From Candidatus Pacearchaeota archaeon (GTDB taxonomy: Archaea; Nanobdellota; Nanobdellia; Pacearchaeales; GW2011-AR1): a stretch of DNA of 64,000 nucleotides. This document shows, in pieces, positions 17,926 to 24,929 of the stretch (within the stretch, counting starts at the first letter, position 1; each line of letters starts with the position of its first letter). Both the position numbers and the translations under genes were made by a program. The stretch covers positions 113,781 through 177,780 of the forward strand of contig JAGLGM010000002.1 of NCBI GenBank assembly GCA_023144035.1, given 5' to 3'. The notes beneath the pieces are model-generated. The model saw nothing but the letters and a program-made list of their open reading frames with translations. It ran no database searches and had not been told where the DNA came from.

Positions 17926-18507
17926 TTAAATCCCTCTCATATCTAGTTCATTATTTACAATTGTAACTGTTTGACTTGCAAAGTATGTTTTTGGACCAAT
18001 TGAAACAGAAGTTGCAGTTTGCTTTAATCTTTTCAATTCTTTTTTAGGCAAACCATCATGATCTCCTAAAATAAAAACACAATTTTTAGGGATTTCAACT
18101 TTTCTTAAATTTTCACCACGTTTATCTAAAATAAATATTTGGTTTCCTTTTTTTTCTAATTCATTTATAACTGCAAATAAATTCTTTTTTTCTATAAAAC
18201 AACCTGGAAAAACTTCTCGTTTTTCTCCTTCTTTATATTTATATAAAAGTTTTTTAATTAAAGTTGCAACATCTTTTTTTGAAATTGAAGATTCATCTTT
18301 AACTTGTATTTCAATATGTTTTGGAGGGTCAGGCATTCCATAAAATATAAAGTGAAATGTTACATCTTTTCTAAAATCATTAGATAGAAAAACACCTTGA
18401 ATTAAACTATGAATTGCAATATCCATTCTACCAGCTTTCATTAAATCACCTGATAAAGCTTTTCCAGATGTTGATGCACTTTTCGAAAAATAGATTATGT
18501 GTTTCAT
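17926..18507 (-). CDS. trmY: tRNA (pseudouridine-54 N1)-methyltransferase TrmY
   Basis: 193 residues. The start KHIIYFSKSASTSGKALSGDLMKAGRMDI and the SPOUT knot near the C-terminus (VFILGDHDGLPKKE...VSIGPKTYFASQTVTIVNNELD) match archaeal TrmY (DUF358). It makes m1-pseudouridine at tRNA position 54 using SAM. The last base of its start region overlaps the stop of the toxin gene (4 bases), so it is co-transcribed with the second winged-helix/RelE module. Confidence 0.93.
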   Translation of the reverse strand: MKHIIYFSKSASTSGKALSGDLMKAGRMDIAIHSLIQGVFLSNDFRKDVTFHFIFYGMPDPPKHIEIQVKDESSISKKDVATLIKKLLYKYKEGEKREVFPGCFIEKKNLFAVINELEKKGNQIFILDKRGENLRKVEIPKNCVFILGDHDGLPKKELKRLKQTATSVSIGPKTYFASQTVTIVNNELDMRGI

Positions 18508-18845
18508 TTGTAGTTAAAAAATTTATTATAGTCTTTGTGGTCAAAGATTTTTAAAATAAAAACAAAGATATTTATTTTATTTCCTTCTAAAGTATAAATC
18601 ATCCTCCAATAATTTGAAAGTTCTACACGATAAACATTTGAAATATTTTGTTTTAATAATTTTTTAGGAATTAATCTTTTTGGAACAGGGTTTCCAAATT
18701 GAGGATTTTCTTTTAAGATTTCTTTTATTCTTTCAAAAGAATTTAAAATACTTTGAGACTCTTTATCATTTCTTTTTTTTAGTTTTAAATAAGATTTTTT
18801 TGCATCGCCCTTTAAAAAAATTCTTATATCTCTTCCAAAAAGCAT
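18504..18845 (-). CDS. RelE-like toxin, copy 2 of the duplicated module
   Basis: 113 residues. RIFLKGDAKKSYLKLKKRNDKE, PVPKRLIPKKLLKQNISNVYRVELSNYWRMIYTLEG and IFDHKDYNKFF follow the RelE fold and align along their length with the protein at 13959-14279. It starts one base after the stop of the winged-helix gene and its own stop overlaps the TrmY start, so the module is embedded in a tRNA-modification operon. Confidence 0.65.
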   Translation of the reverse strand: MLFGRDIRIFLKGDAKKSYLKLKKRNDKESQSILNSFERIKEILKENPQFGNPVPKRLIPKKLLKQNISNVYRVELSNYWRMIYTLEGNKINIFVFILKIFDHKDYNKFFNYK

Positions 18846-18846
18846 T

Positions 18847-19125
18847 TTAAACCTCTAAAGAATCTTCCATCATTTTTTTTAAGTGTTCTGGTTCAGAATA
18901 AATCCATTGTATTCCTTTTGGACCATAAATTATTTTTCCACTCTTCCAAAGATAGATTAAAATTAATTTTAATGTTTGATGCATAATTTGTTTTGGAAGT
19001 TTTTTCCTAATCTCAGAAAAAGTAATTGGAATGTTTTTATTTTTTTCTAAAAATTCCTCCACCATTAAAACAGTGTTTAAATTAGGATATCTTGCAAATT
19101 TATTTTTATTATTTATTAGTGTCAT
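18847..19125 (-). CDS. Winged-helix antitoxin-like protein, copy 2
   Basis: 92 residues. FARYPNLNTVLMVEEFLEKN, a helix-turn-helix centred on KLPKQIMHQTLKLILIYL and a wing with IQWIYSEPEHLKKMM align with copy 1 at 14276-14569. The gene order, spacing and upstream palindrome are also the same. Probably the DNA-binding antitoxin of the RelE-like partner. Confidence 0.6.
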   Translation of the reverse strand: MTLINNKNKFARYPNLNTVLMVEEFLEKNKNIPITFSEIRKKLPKQIMHQTLKLILIYLWKSGKIIYGPKGIQWIYSEPEHLKKMMEDSLEV

Positions 19126-19128
19126 TTT

Positions 19129-19142
19129 ATATCAATTGATAT
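19129..19142. promoter_or_regulatory. Palindromic operator candidate, module 2
   Basis: ATATCAATTGATAT is a perfect 14-bp palindrome, three bases upstream of the winged-helix gene's ATG. It differs from the module 1 site only at the centre. Confidence 0.65.
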
Positions 19143-19171
19143 TAATAAAGTATCTTATTATATAAATCCTT

Positions 19172-20047
19172 CTATTTTATTGGCTGCAAAACAAATTGTG
19201 CTTTTGCAAATATTTCTTTCCCTTTTATAACTCTATACATACCTATAAATCTTCCTCCACAAAAGACAGAAATTTCTGCATCTTTTTTTACTTTTGTAGG
19301 TCCTTTCAAATCTTTTTTATAAATTGGTTTTCCTGTAAATATATTTTTTAAATTTCCATTATTAATTTCAACAATAGGATAAACTTCTCCAACAATTTCA
19401 GCAGGTATAATTATGTCTCTTAACAATTTGTCATTTCCTTTTCCTTCGGAATATTCTTCAACAGCTTTTTCAAAATCATATAGATTTACTAAAGTATCTT
19501 CTTTAAAAATTCCTGCACGCATTCTTCTTAATTCAAGCATATGTGCTCCAACTTCTAATTCTTCTCCAAGATCATGAAGTAGTTTTCTAATATATGTTCC
19601 TCCCTCACATTCAACTTCAAATAAAATATTTTTATCTTCTTCTTCATATAAATCAAATCTTTTTATTTCTCTTTGCCTAAGTTGTCTTTTTACACTTGAT
19701 TTAACAGGAGGCATTTGAGTAATCTTTCCAAGAAATTTATTTTTAATCATATTTTTAATTTTCTCTAAACTAATTTCTTCATGTATTCTCATAATTCCTA
19801 CATATTCTTTATCTTCTCCTAAAAAATAACCAGTGAGTTTACATGCTCTGTTTAATGCAATTGGTAAAACACCAGTAACTTTAGGATCTAAAGTTCCAAA
19901 GTGAGATGTTTTTCGTAAATTTAATTTCTTTCTAACAAAATCAGAGATATCAAAAGAAGTAGGGCCACTTGATTTGTCAATATTAATCATTCCAAATTCT
20001 AAAAGTTCTTTTGTTGTTTTTTTTGATTTTATTTCTTCAATGTTCAT
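19172..20047 (-). CDS. cbf5: H/ACA RNP pseudouridine synthase Cbf5
   Basis: 291 residues. INIDKSSGPTSFDISDFVRKKL, the catalytic-Asp motif HFGTLDPKVTGVLPIAL, QMPPVKSSVKR, GGTYIRKLLHDLG and a C-terminal PUA-like region (PIVEINNGNLKNIFTGKPI) identify archaeal Cbf5/TruB family. As Cbf5 it would use H/ACA guide RNAs to modify rRNA, and can also modify tRNA U55. It overlaps the AlkD-like gene by ATGA. Its presence makes H/ACA RNAs likely in this genome. Confidence 0.93.
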   Translation of the reverse strand: MNIEEIKSKKTTKELLEFGMINIDKSSGPTSFDISDFVRKKLNLRKTSHFGTLDPKVTGVLPIALNRACKLTGYFLGEDKEYVGIMRIHEEISLEKIKNMIKNKFLGKITQMPPVKSSVKRQLRQREIKRFDLYEEEDKNILFEVECEGGTYIRKLLHDLGEELEVGAHMLELRRMRAGIFKEDTLVNLYDFEKAVEEYSEGKGNDKLLRDIIIPAEIVGEVYPIVEINNGNLKNIFTGKPIYKKDLKGPTKVKKDAEISVFCGGRFIGMYRVIKGKEIFAKAQFVLQPIK

Positions 20048-20748
20048 TTTATTTCTCCCTTCAAATAAGCTTTCCTCTTTCCTTCTTCAAACTTTTCAAT
20101 AGCATATCTTAGCATTGTCCTTGGCATAACTTTGTAATGTTGTTTTAAAAACTCTTCTAAAATAGCTTCATCCTTTTTTCCAACTTCTCTAAGCATCCAA
20201 CCAACAGCTTTGTGAATTAAATCATGTTTATCGTCTAATAATATTTCAGAAAGAGCAAGCGTGTCTTGAAACTCTTGTTTTTTAATAAAATCAAAAGTAG
20301 AAACAATTGCAATTCTTCTTTCCCATAAATCTTCTGACCTAGCTAAATCATATAAAGTATTTTTCTTTTTATCAAATAGAAAATGTCCTACAATGCCTGG
20401 CGCAGTAACATCAACTAAATCCCAATTATTTATATTCTTTGTATTTTTTAAATAAAAATTAAATATATTTGCTTTTTCTTCTTCTTTACTTTCTTTATAT
20501 TTATTAGATAAAATAATCAAACCAGTTAATCTATACTCATGAATTTCACTTTTTAACAATTCTTGAATCTTAGGCAAACTTAATCCAGAATATTTTTTAG
20601 CAACTTCTCTTTGTACAGGAACTCTTATTCCTAAAAAAATATCTCCTTCACCATATTCTCCTTTTCCTGTTTTAAAAAATCTTTGAAGTATAGTTGCTTG
20701 TTCAACATCTGCTAAATCTTGTAATTCTTTTTTTATTGTTTCTAACAT
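20044..20748 (-). CDS. AlkD-like DNA glycosylase / HEAT-repeat protein
   Basis: 234 residues of HEAT-like helices. FFKTGKGEYGEGDIFLGIRVP, a central NNWDLVDVTAPGIVGHFL segment and ERRIAIVSTFDFIKK...KAVGWMLREVGKKD are typical of the DNA alkylation repair (AlkC/AlkD) family, including the Trp/Asp/Arg residues used to flip out alkylated bases. It is probably a DNA alkylation repair protein, in an operon with cbf5. Confidence 0.85.
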   Translation of the reverse strand: MLETIKKELQDLADVEQATILQRFFKTGKGEYGEGDIFLGIRVPVQREVAKKYSGLSLPKIQELLKSEIHEYRLTGLIILSNKYKESKEEEKANIFNFYLKNTKNINNWDLVDVTAPGIVGHFLFDKKKNTLYDLARSEDLWERRIAIVSTFDFIKKQEFQDTLALSEILLDDKHDLIHKAVGWMLREVGKKDEAILEEFLKQHYKVMPRTMLRYAIEKFEEGKRKAYLKGEIK

Positions 20749-20778
20749 AGTAATTTAAGAATAATGTAATATAAAATA

Positions 20779-20840
20779 TTTTCCTTGAGGATTTTCAAAG
20801 TGAGTGTGTCAGTTACTCTTTTCCTTGAGGATTTTCAAAG
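20779..20840. repeat. Two 22-bp direct repeats behind the L31e gene
   Basis: An identical 22-bp sequence beginning TTTTCCTTGAGGATTTTC occurs at 20779-20800 and 20819-20840, 40 bases apart, and the similarity weakly continues into GTGT. It lies between the AlkD start and the L31e stop. It may be a terminator-linked or regulatory repeat; its role is unknown. Confidence 0.6.
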
Positions 20841-20854
20841 GGGGTGTCCTCCTG

Positions 20855-21463
20855 CTATTTTGCAAGAGCTTTTCTAACTTGTCTTTTTGGTTGTTTTACA
20901 TTTCCACCTGATTGATGCTTTGCTGTTTTTGCAGCTGCTTTCTTCATTTTTTCTCCAGCTTCTGCACCTGCCTTTGCTTTTTCTTTTTCTTCTTTCTTTT
21001 CTTCTTCTGTTTGAACAGGTTGGTGAGCTGGTTGTTCACTAATAGGTTGTTGTTGAAATCCTTCCTTAGCTTTTTGCATCATTGTTTTCTTTTTTTCAAG
21101 AAGTTCTCTAGATTTTTCTTCTATTTTCTTTTCTCTTGCTTCTTTATATTTTAATTTTTCAGGAATATTCACAAGTTCAACTTTTACAATGTCTCCTTGT
21201 TTTATTGCTCTAACTTTAATTTTGTGAGGTGGATTTTTAATACCTCTAAACCATAAAGCTTCATTCACAAACATATCAATTTTAATTTTATTTAAATCTC
21301 TATCTCTAATTTTCATATGTTTTACTAAAAATTCTTTAACAGTTTTTACAGCCTTAGGAGTCTTTTTATATCTTGGAACAGGCCTTCCTTTTTCTCTTAA
21401 AGGAATAATATATTCTCTTTCAATTTTTTCTGATTTTGTCTCAGGAATTGTTTTTTTAGCCAT
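20855..21463 (-). CDS. rpl31e: Ribosomal protein L31e with long C-terminal extension
   Basis: 202 residues. The first half (EREYIIPLREKGRPVPRYKKTPKAVKTVKEFLVKHMK, VNEALWFRGIKNPPHKIKVRA) is L31e, which lies near the peptide exit tunnel. Archaeal L31e is normally about 90 residues; here about 90 more follow, rich in Lys, Glu, Ala and Gln, predicted to be a charged helix and disordered tail. It belongs to the L39e/S19e cluster of archaeal ribosomal genes. Confidence 0.9.
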   Translation of the reverse strand: MAKKTIPETKSEKIEREYIIPLREKGRPVPRYKKTPKAVKTVKEFLVKHMKIRDRDLNKIKIDMFVNEALWFRGIKNPPHKIKVRAIKQGDIVKVELVNIPEKLKYKEAREKKIEEKSRELLEKKKTMMQKAKEGFQQQPISEQPAHQPVQTEEEKKEEKEKAKAGAEAGEKMKKAAAKTAKHQSGGNVKQPKRQVRKALAK

Positions 21464-21464
21464 T

Positions 21465-21866
21465 TTAATTTTTACCTATTTCATCTATTAATTTTTTTGT
21501 GGAAGTAGGTATGTCTTTTAATTTAGTTTCTAATTTAGTTTCTAATTTTGATTTAAGAGCATTTATGGCTTCAGAACATTCACCTTTACAATCCTTTAAA
21601 ACAATTTCCATCCCATGATAATTTGTTGAATGATTTGCAGAGATTACAATTACTGCAGAATCTGAAGAATAAACAATTGTTTCTTGAGGGTTTGTTTGAT
21701 TGTATTTTAAGAGAGGGGTAAGCCGGGTAAATTCCCCTTCTAAATTATCTAACTTTGCAAAATCAACTTTTTCTTTTATTTCAAATCCTTTATAAAAAGA
21801 TCTAACTGATTTAGATTCTGATCCTTTTACATTGCTTTTATAAATTTGATTTTTATTTGATGCCAT
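21465..21866 (-). CDS. Hypothetical protein between L39e and L31e
   Basis: The preferred start is MASNKNQ at 21866, just after the L39e stop, giving 133 residues. A beta-rich region (TIVYSSDSAVIVISANHST, YHGMEIVLKDCKG) is followed by a helical tail with an in-frame repeated LETK unit. No family recognised. Its place inside a ribosomal protein operon suggests a translation-related or simply co-expressed role. Confidence 0.6.
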   Translation of the reverse strand: MASNKNQIYKSNVKGSESKSVRSFYKGFEIKEKVDFAKLDNLEGEFTRLTPLLKYNQTNPQETIVYSSDSAVIVISANHSTNYHGMEIVLKDCKGECSEAINALKSKLETKLETKLKDIPTSTKKLIDEIGKN

Positions 21867-21867
21867 T

Positions 21868-22071
21868 TTATCCAAAGTGTGATTTTTTTTGTCTTCTTGG
21901 TTTAATGTGAAGTTTAGTCCGTCTCCATGATCTTCTATGTCTTGTTATTGCAGAGGCATGAACTCTTTTACCCATTCCGTATTTTTTAATTACAGCCCAA
22001 ACAGGAGCCCACTTAGTTTGCCTTCCTTTCTTCATTAATGTTTCTTTTTTCTTTTGATTTTTAATTCCCAT
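21868..22071 (-). CDS. rpl39e: Ribosomal protein L39e, extended
   Basis: 67 residues. KGRQTKWAPVWAVIKKYGMGKRVH and RHRRSWRRTKLHI are the L39e core, an extremely basic protein lining the exit tunnel. L39e is usually about 51 residues; this one has extra residues at both ends, including a KPRRQKKSHFG tail. Located with L31e and S19e as in many archaea. Confidence 0.87.
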   Translation of the reverse strand: MGIKNQKKKETLMKKGRQTKWAPVWAVIKKYGMGKRVHASAITRHRRSWRRTKLHIKPRRQKKSHFG

Positions 22072-22072
22072 T

Positions 22073-22339
22073 TTAATTTATTTCTTCTAATATTAGTTTA
22101 GTTTTTGATTCAAATTTTTGTTTAAGTTTATTATCCATTAACACTTGTACATCATTTTTTGTATAATAAATATAAATAGAATTTTTACCTACCTTATATT
22201 CTTGCATTGCAGATTCTGAGTCTTCTTCAGTTTGTATTTGATTATTTGAGATATTTTTTTCAATTGTATTTGTTATTTCTTTAAAATCTACAAAACTAAG
22301 AGAATTATTCATGGGGCTAAAAATTGTATAACTTTTCAT
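22073..22339 (-). CDS. Hypothetical protein between S19e and L39e
   Basis: 88 residues. Overlaps the S19e stop by four bases (ATGA), so it is translated from the ribosomal operon. It has an acidic linker (TEEDSESAMQEY) and a short beta hairpin (SIYIYYTKNDVQVLM) followed by a helix. No family recognised. Confidence 0.6.
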   Translation of the reverse strand: MKSYTIFSPMNNSLSFVDFKEITNTIEKNISNNQIQTEEDSESAMQEYKVGKNSIYIYYTKNDVQVLMDNKLKQKFESKTKLILEEIN

Positions 22340-22761
22340 TTAATATCCTCCATAAATTCTTTACCTTTTTGAGTAAGTTGTCTTCCTGGTTTTTTATCTC
22401 TAACACCTTTAACATCTTTTGCAAGTTCTGTAAATCCTGCTTGATCAGATTGTTGAAGAATTGTCCTAATAATTTTTCCACCTGCTTTTACAAATTTTTC
22501 AGGTTGAAACCCTCTATCTTTTTTACTTCCATATTTAGTTCTAAGTCTATTAACACCTACAATCTTTTTTTTGTAAATTTGTCTTAGAATGCTCGCAGAC
22601 CTTTTATACCAAAAATCCACATCTTCAATTGGCCTTTCTTTTGCAGGACTTGATTTAACAAAAGCAACCCATTCAGGTTCTTTAAATTCATCAATTTTCT
22701 TAAGAGCTTCTGCTAATTTTAAATTATATTCTTGAGTGTCTAGTTCATATACTGGATTCAT
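22336..22761 (-). CDS. rps19e: Ribosomal protein S19e
   Basis: 141 residues. EWVAFVKSSPAKERPIEDVDFWYKRSASILRQIYKKKIVGVNRLRTKYGSKKDRGFQPEKFVKAGGKIIRTILQQ matches S19e through its winged-helix-like core. It is part of the small subunit head and needed for late 30S assembly. First gene of the S19e-L39e-L31e run. Confidence 0.93.
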   Translation of the reverse strand: MNPVYELDTQEYNLKLAEALKKIDEFKEPEWVAFVKSSPAKERPIEDVDFWYKRSASILRQIYKKKIVGVNRLRTKYGSKKDRGFQPEKFVKAGGKIIRTILQQSDQAGFTELAKDVKGVRDKKPGRQLTQKGKEFMEDIK

Positions 22762-22842
22762 CTTATTTGGTCTTTCCTCTCGGAATTAGAACAGTTTGTA
22801 GACTGTTTAACCTAATTTTAAGTAGAATAAGAGTTTATAAAT

Positions 22843-23088
22843 TTACCTAACAGGTTTACGCCATCTCTTTATTGCAAGAGTATATCCAATAATCTTTGAA
22901 GTATAATGATTCCCTAATTTTTCAACAAGTTCATTTGAAATCTTTTTTAATTCTTCTTTATCTCTACAACAAGACCTTAAAACAGAAACTTTAACATTAT
23001 TATATTTTTTAAAATGGTTTTTTAAAGTTAAAATAAAATTATCTGTTAATCCATTCTTCCCTAATTGAATTGTAGTTAATGTTGCCAT
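22843..23088 (-). CDS. YhbY/CRS1-type RNA-binding protein
   Basis: 81 residues. IQLGKNGLTDNFILTLKNHFKKYNNVKVSVLRS...IIGYTLAIKRW follows the YhbY (CRM) domain pattern with the GKNGLT loop. In bacteria YhbY associates with pre-50S particles; archaeal versions are thought to act in ribosome biogenesis. Near the ribosomal cluster. A two-Cys CC in the middle (RSCCRDK) is unusual. Confidence 0.75.
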   Translation of the reverse strand: MATLTTIQLGKNGLTDNFILTLKNHFKKYNNVKVSVLRSCCRDKEELKKISNELVEKLGNHYTSKIIGYTLAIKRWRKPVR

Positions 23089-23089
23089 T

Positions 23090-23320
23090 TTAATTTAATT
23101 TATTTTTTAATTGAGGGTATTTTCGTGCTTCTTCAAAGTATTTTTTCCTATATTTACTAACATCATATCCTTGTTCTTCTCGTATTTTTAATTCTTCTTT
23201 AATTAAATTCATTCCGTCAATTATATCTGTATGTTGAAATAAATTATTAAAGATTTCTTCTAACTGTTTCTTTTCTTCTAATTTCTTTTCTTCTAATTTT
23301 TTTTCTTCTTTTTTTCCCAT
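23090..23320 (-). CDS. Hypothetical charged helical protein
   Basis: 76 residues. Begins with a Lys/Glu coiled repeat (KKLEEKKLEEKK) followed by helical sequence. It overlaps the NFACT-R gene stop by 28 bases, so the first part may not all be translated; a later start is possible. No family recognised. Confidence 0.5.
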   Translation of the reverse strand: MGKKEEKKLEEKKLEEKKQLEEIFNNLFQHTDIIDGMNLIKEELKIREEQGYDVSKYRKKYFEEARKYPQLKNKLN

Positions 23321-23670
23321 TTTTCAATATAACTTTTTTTAATTTTAATTAGTTTTTTCTTTCTAACACCAAAACTACCTAATTTCATTAATTTATTCTT
23401 ATAAATATCTTTTCCTTTAAAATGATGCACTATTACATCTTGTTTATTATCTCTCCAATCTTGACTTTGTTTAGCACAAAAAATTGCTGCTTCTTTTCTA
23501 TCTTTTATATTTGATTTTTTTTTAATGTTTACAAAAGGGCTTCCAGGATTTGCAGTATGAAAAACATCTTCATTTGATTTAATTTGAGCAATTAATTCTT
23601 CATTATTTTTTGCATTTTTTCCAGCAAGAACTAATTTACCAGAACTAGTTACCATTTCCCGAAATTTCAT
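23293..23670 (-). CDS. Stand-alone NFACT-R domain protein
   Basis: 125 residues. SGKLVLAGKNAKNNEELI, HTANPGSPFVNIK and AAIFCAKQSQDWRDNK match the NFACT-R (DUF814) domain that forms the C-terminal half of RqcH/NEMF, factors that add tails to stalled nascent chains. The N-terminal NFACT domain and coiled coil are missing here. It abuts the RuBisCO gene start region and ends in a Lys-rich tail. Probably an RNA-binding ribosome-associated protein. Confidence 0.75.
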   Translation of the reverse strand: MKFREMVTSSGKLVLAGKNAKNNEELIAQIKSNEDVFHTANPGSPFVNIKKKSNIKDRKEAAIFCAKQSQDWRDNKQDVIVHHFKGKDIYKNKLMKLGSFGVRKKKLIKIKKSYIEKWEKKKKKN

Positions 23671-23671
23671 T

Positions 23672-24928
23672 TTATTTCCAAAACTCTAAAGCTTCTTTTA
23701 ATTCTTCATGATTTTTTGAATATTCTTTTAAAGATATTCCTTTTATTGTCGCATCTACAGCTTGTCTCATTGCTTTTGCTCCAGCAATTGTACCAGAAGG
23801 ATGTCCATGAACTCCTCCTCCTGCTTGAAGAACTATATTATTTCCCATAGCTTTTATTATTTTAGAAACTAAACCAGGATAAACGCCTCCTGAAGCAACA
23901 CCAAGAACAGGTTTTGTTTTATACCATTTTTGTTGCAAATTTTCTTTTGTTTGTTTTGTAAATTGTTGCTCAATATCTTCTTCAATATGTAACACTTCTT
24001 TTTTCTTACCTACCATTTTACCATAGACAGTTCCAATATGTAAAGTATCAACTCCAACCATTCTAGACAATTGAGCAATCACTTCCATAGTCATTCCATG
24101 TTCAGGATTTCTATCAAACATAGCATGTCCTGCTCTATGTGCATGAATTGGCAAATTTATAGCATCCCTAGCTGTTTGAAATGCAGACCATCCAAGAGTT
24201 AAAATATCTAACATAATATAATTTCCTCCATGTTTTTGGACAAAATCAATTCTCCTTAACATTTCTTTTGATTCAGCAGTACAATTAATTAAATAGACTT
24301 TTTTTTCACCTGTTTCTTTTTCTGCTTTTTTACAAGCTTTAATAGTTAATAAAAATCTTTTCTTGAATTTATTAAAATCTTGAGAAGTTAAATTTTCATC
24401 ATCTTTAACAACATCACAGCCTCCAATCCAAGATTTATAGGCTACCTTTGCATGTTCAGTTTCATTTAATCCAACTTTGGGTTTTATAATTGTGCCAACT
24501 AAAGGTCTTTCTTTAACTTTTAAATATTTTCTTAATCCTTTAATTCCATATTTAGGACCTTTAAAAGATTTTAACATTTTTTGAGGAATAGTTATATCTT
24601 CCCAAAGTAAGCCTTTTACAGCTTTCATCCCATAAATATTTCCTCCAATAGATGACATAATCTCTGGCAAATTTCCTAATTCAAATAATTTAATTGGATA
24701 TGCTATTCTTACTCTTTTATTTTTATTATCAATATAAAATATATTTGGAGCTAAAGATTTACTAATTTTTTTATTAAGTGTTTTAACACTAGTCCAAGTT
24801 CCAATAGAACTTTCACCAGCAACTTCTTCTGCAACTTTTCTAAGAGTATATCCTCTAGAAGGAGTTATTTTATATTGGCAAACAACATCTGTTTTTTTAG
24901 GTTTATATTTTAGATTAATAAATGTCAT
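23672..24928 (-). CDS. rbcL: RuBisCO large subunit, form III-like
   Basis: 418 residues from the ATG at 24928 (MTFINLKYKPK), one base after the CysRS stop; the track start overlaps CysRS. Catalytic elements are present: KPKVGL (loop 2 Lys), GGCDVVKDDENLTS (carbamylated Lys and metal ligands), HAHRAGH, HIGTVYGKM before loop 6, and the phosphate-binding VASGGVYPG and GGGVHGHPSG. In archaea form III enzymes act in nucleotide salvage, converting ribulose-1,5-bisphosphate plus CO2 to 3-phosphoglycerate after AMP breakdown. The partner enzymes (AMP phosphorylase, R15P isomerase) are not in this window. Confidence 0.9.
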   Translation of the reverse strand: MTFINLKYKPKKTDVVCQYKITPSRGYTLRKVAEEVAGESSIGTWTSVKTLNKKISKSLAPNIFYIDNKNKRVRIAYPIKLFELGNLPEIMSSIGGNIYGMKAVKGLLWEDITIPQKMLKSFKGPKYGIKGLRKYLKVKERPLVGTIIKPKVGLNETEHAKVAYKSWIGGCDVVKDDENLTSQDFNKFKKRFLLTIKACKKAEKETGEKKVYLINCTAESKEMLRRIDFVQKHGGNYIMLDILTLGWSAFQTARDAINLPIHAHRAGHAMFDRNPEHGMTMEVIAQLSRMVGVDTLHIGTVYGKMVGKKKEVLHIEEDIEQQFTKQTKENLQQKWYKTKPVLGVASGGVYPGLVSKIIKAMGNNIVLQAGGGVHGHPSGTIAGAKAMRQAVDATIKGISLKEYSKNHEELKEALEFWK

Positions 24929-24929
24929 A

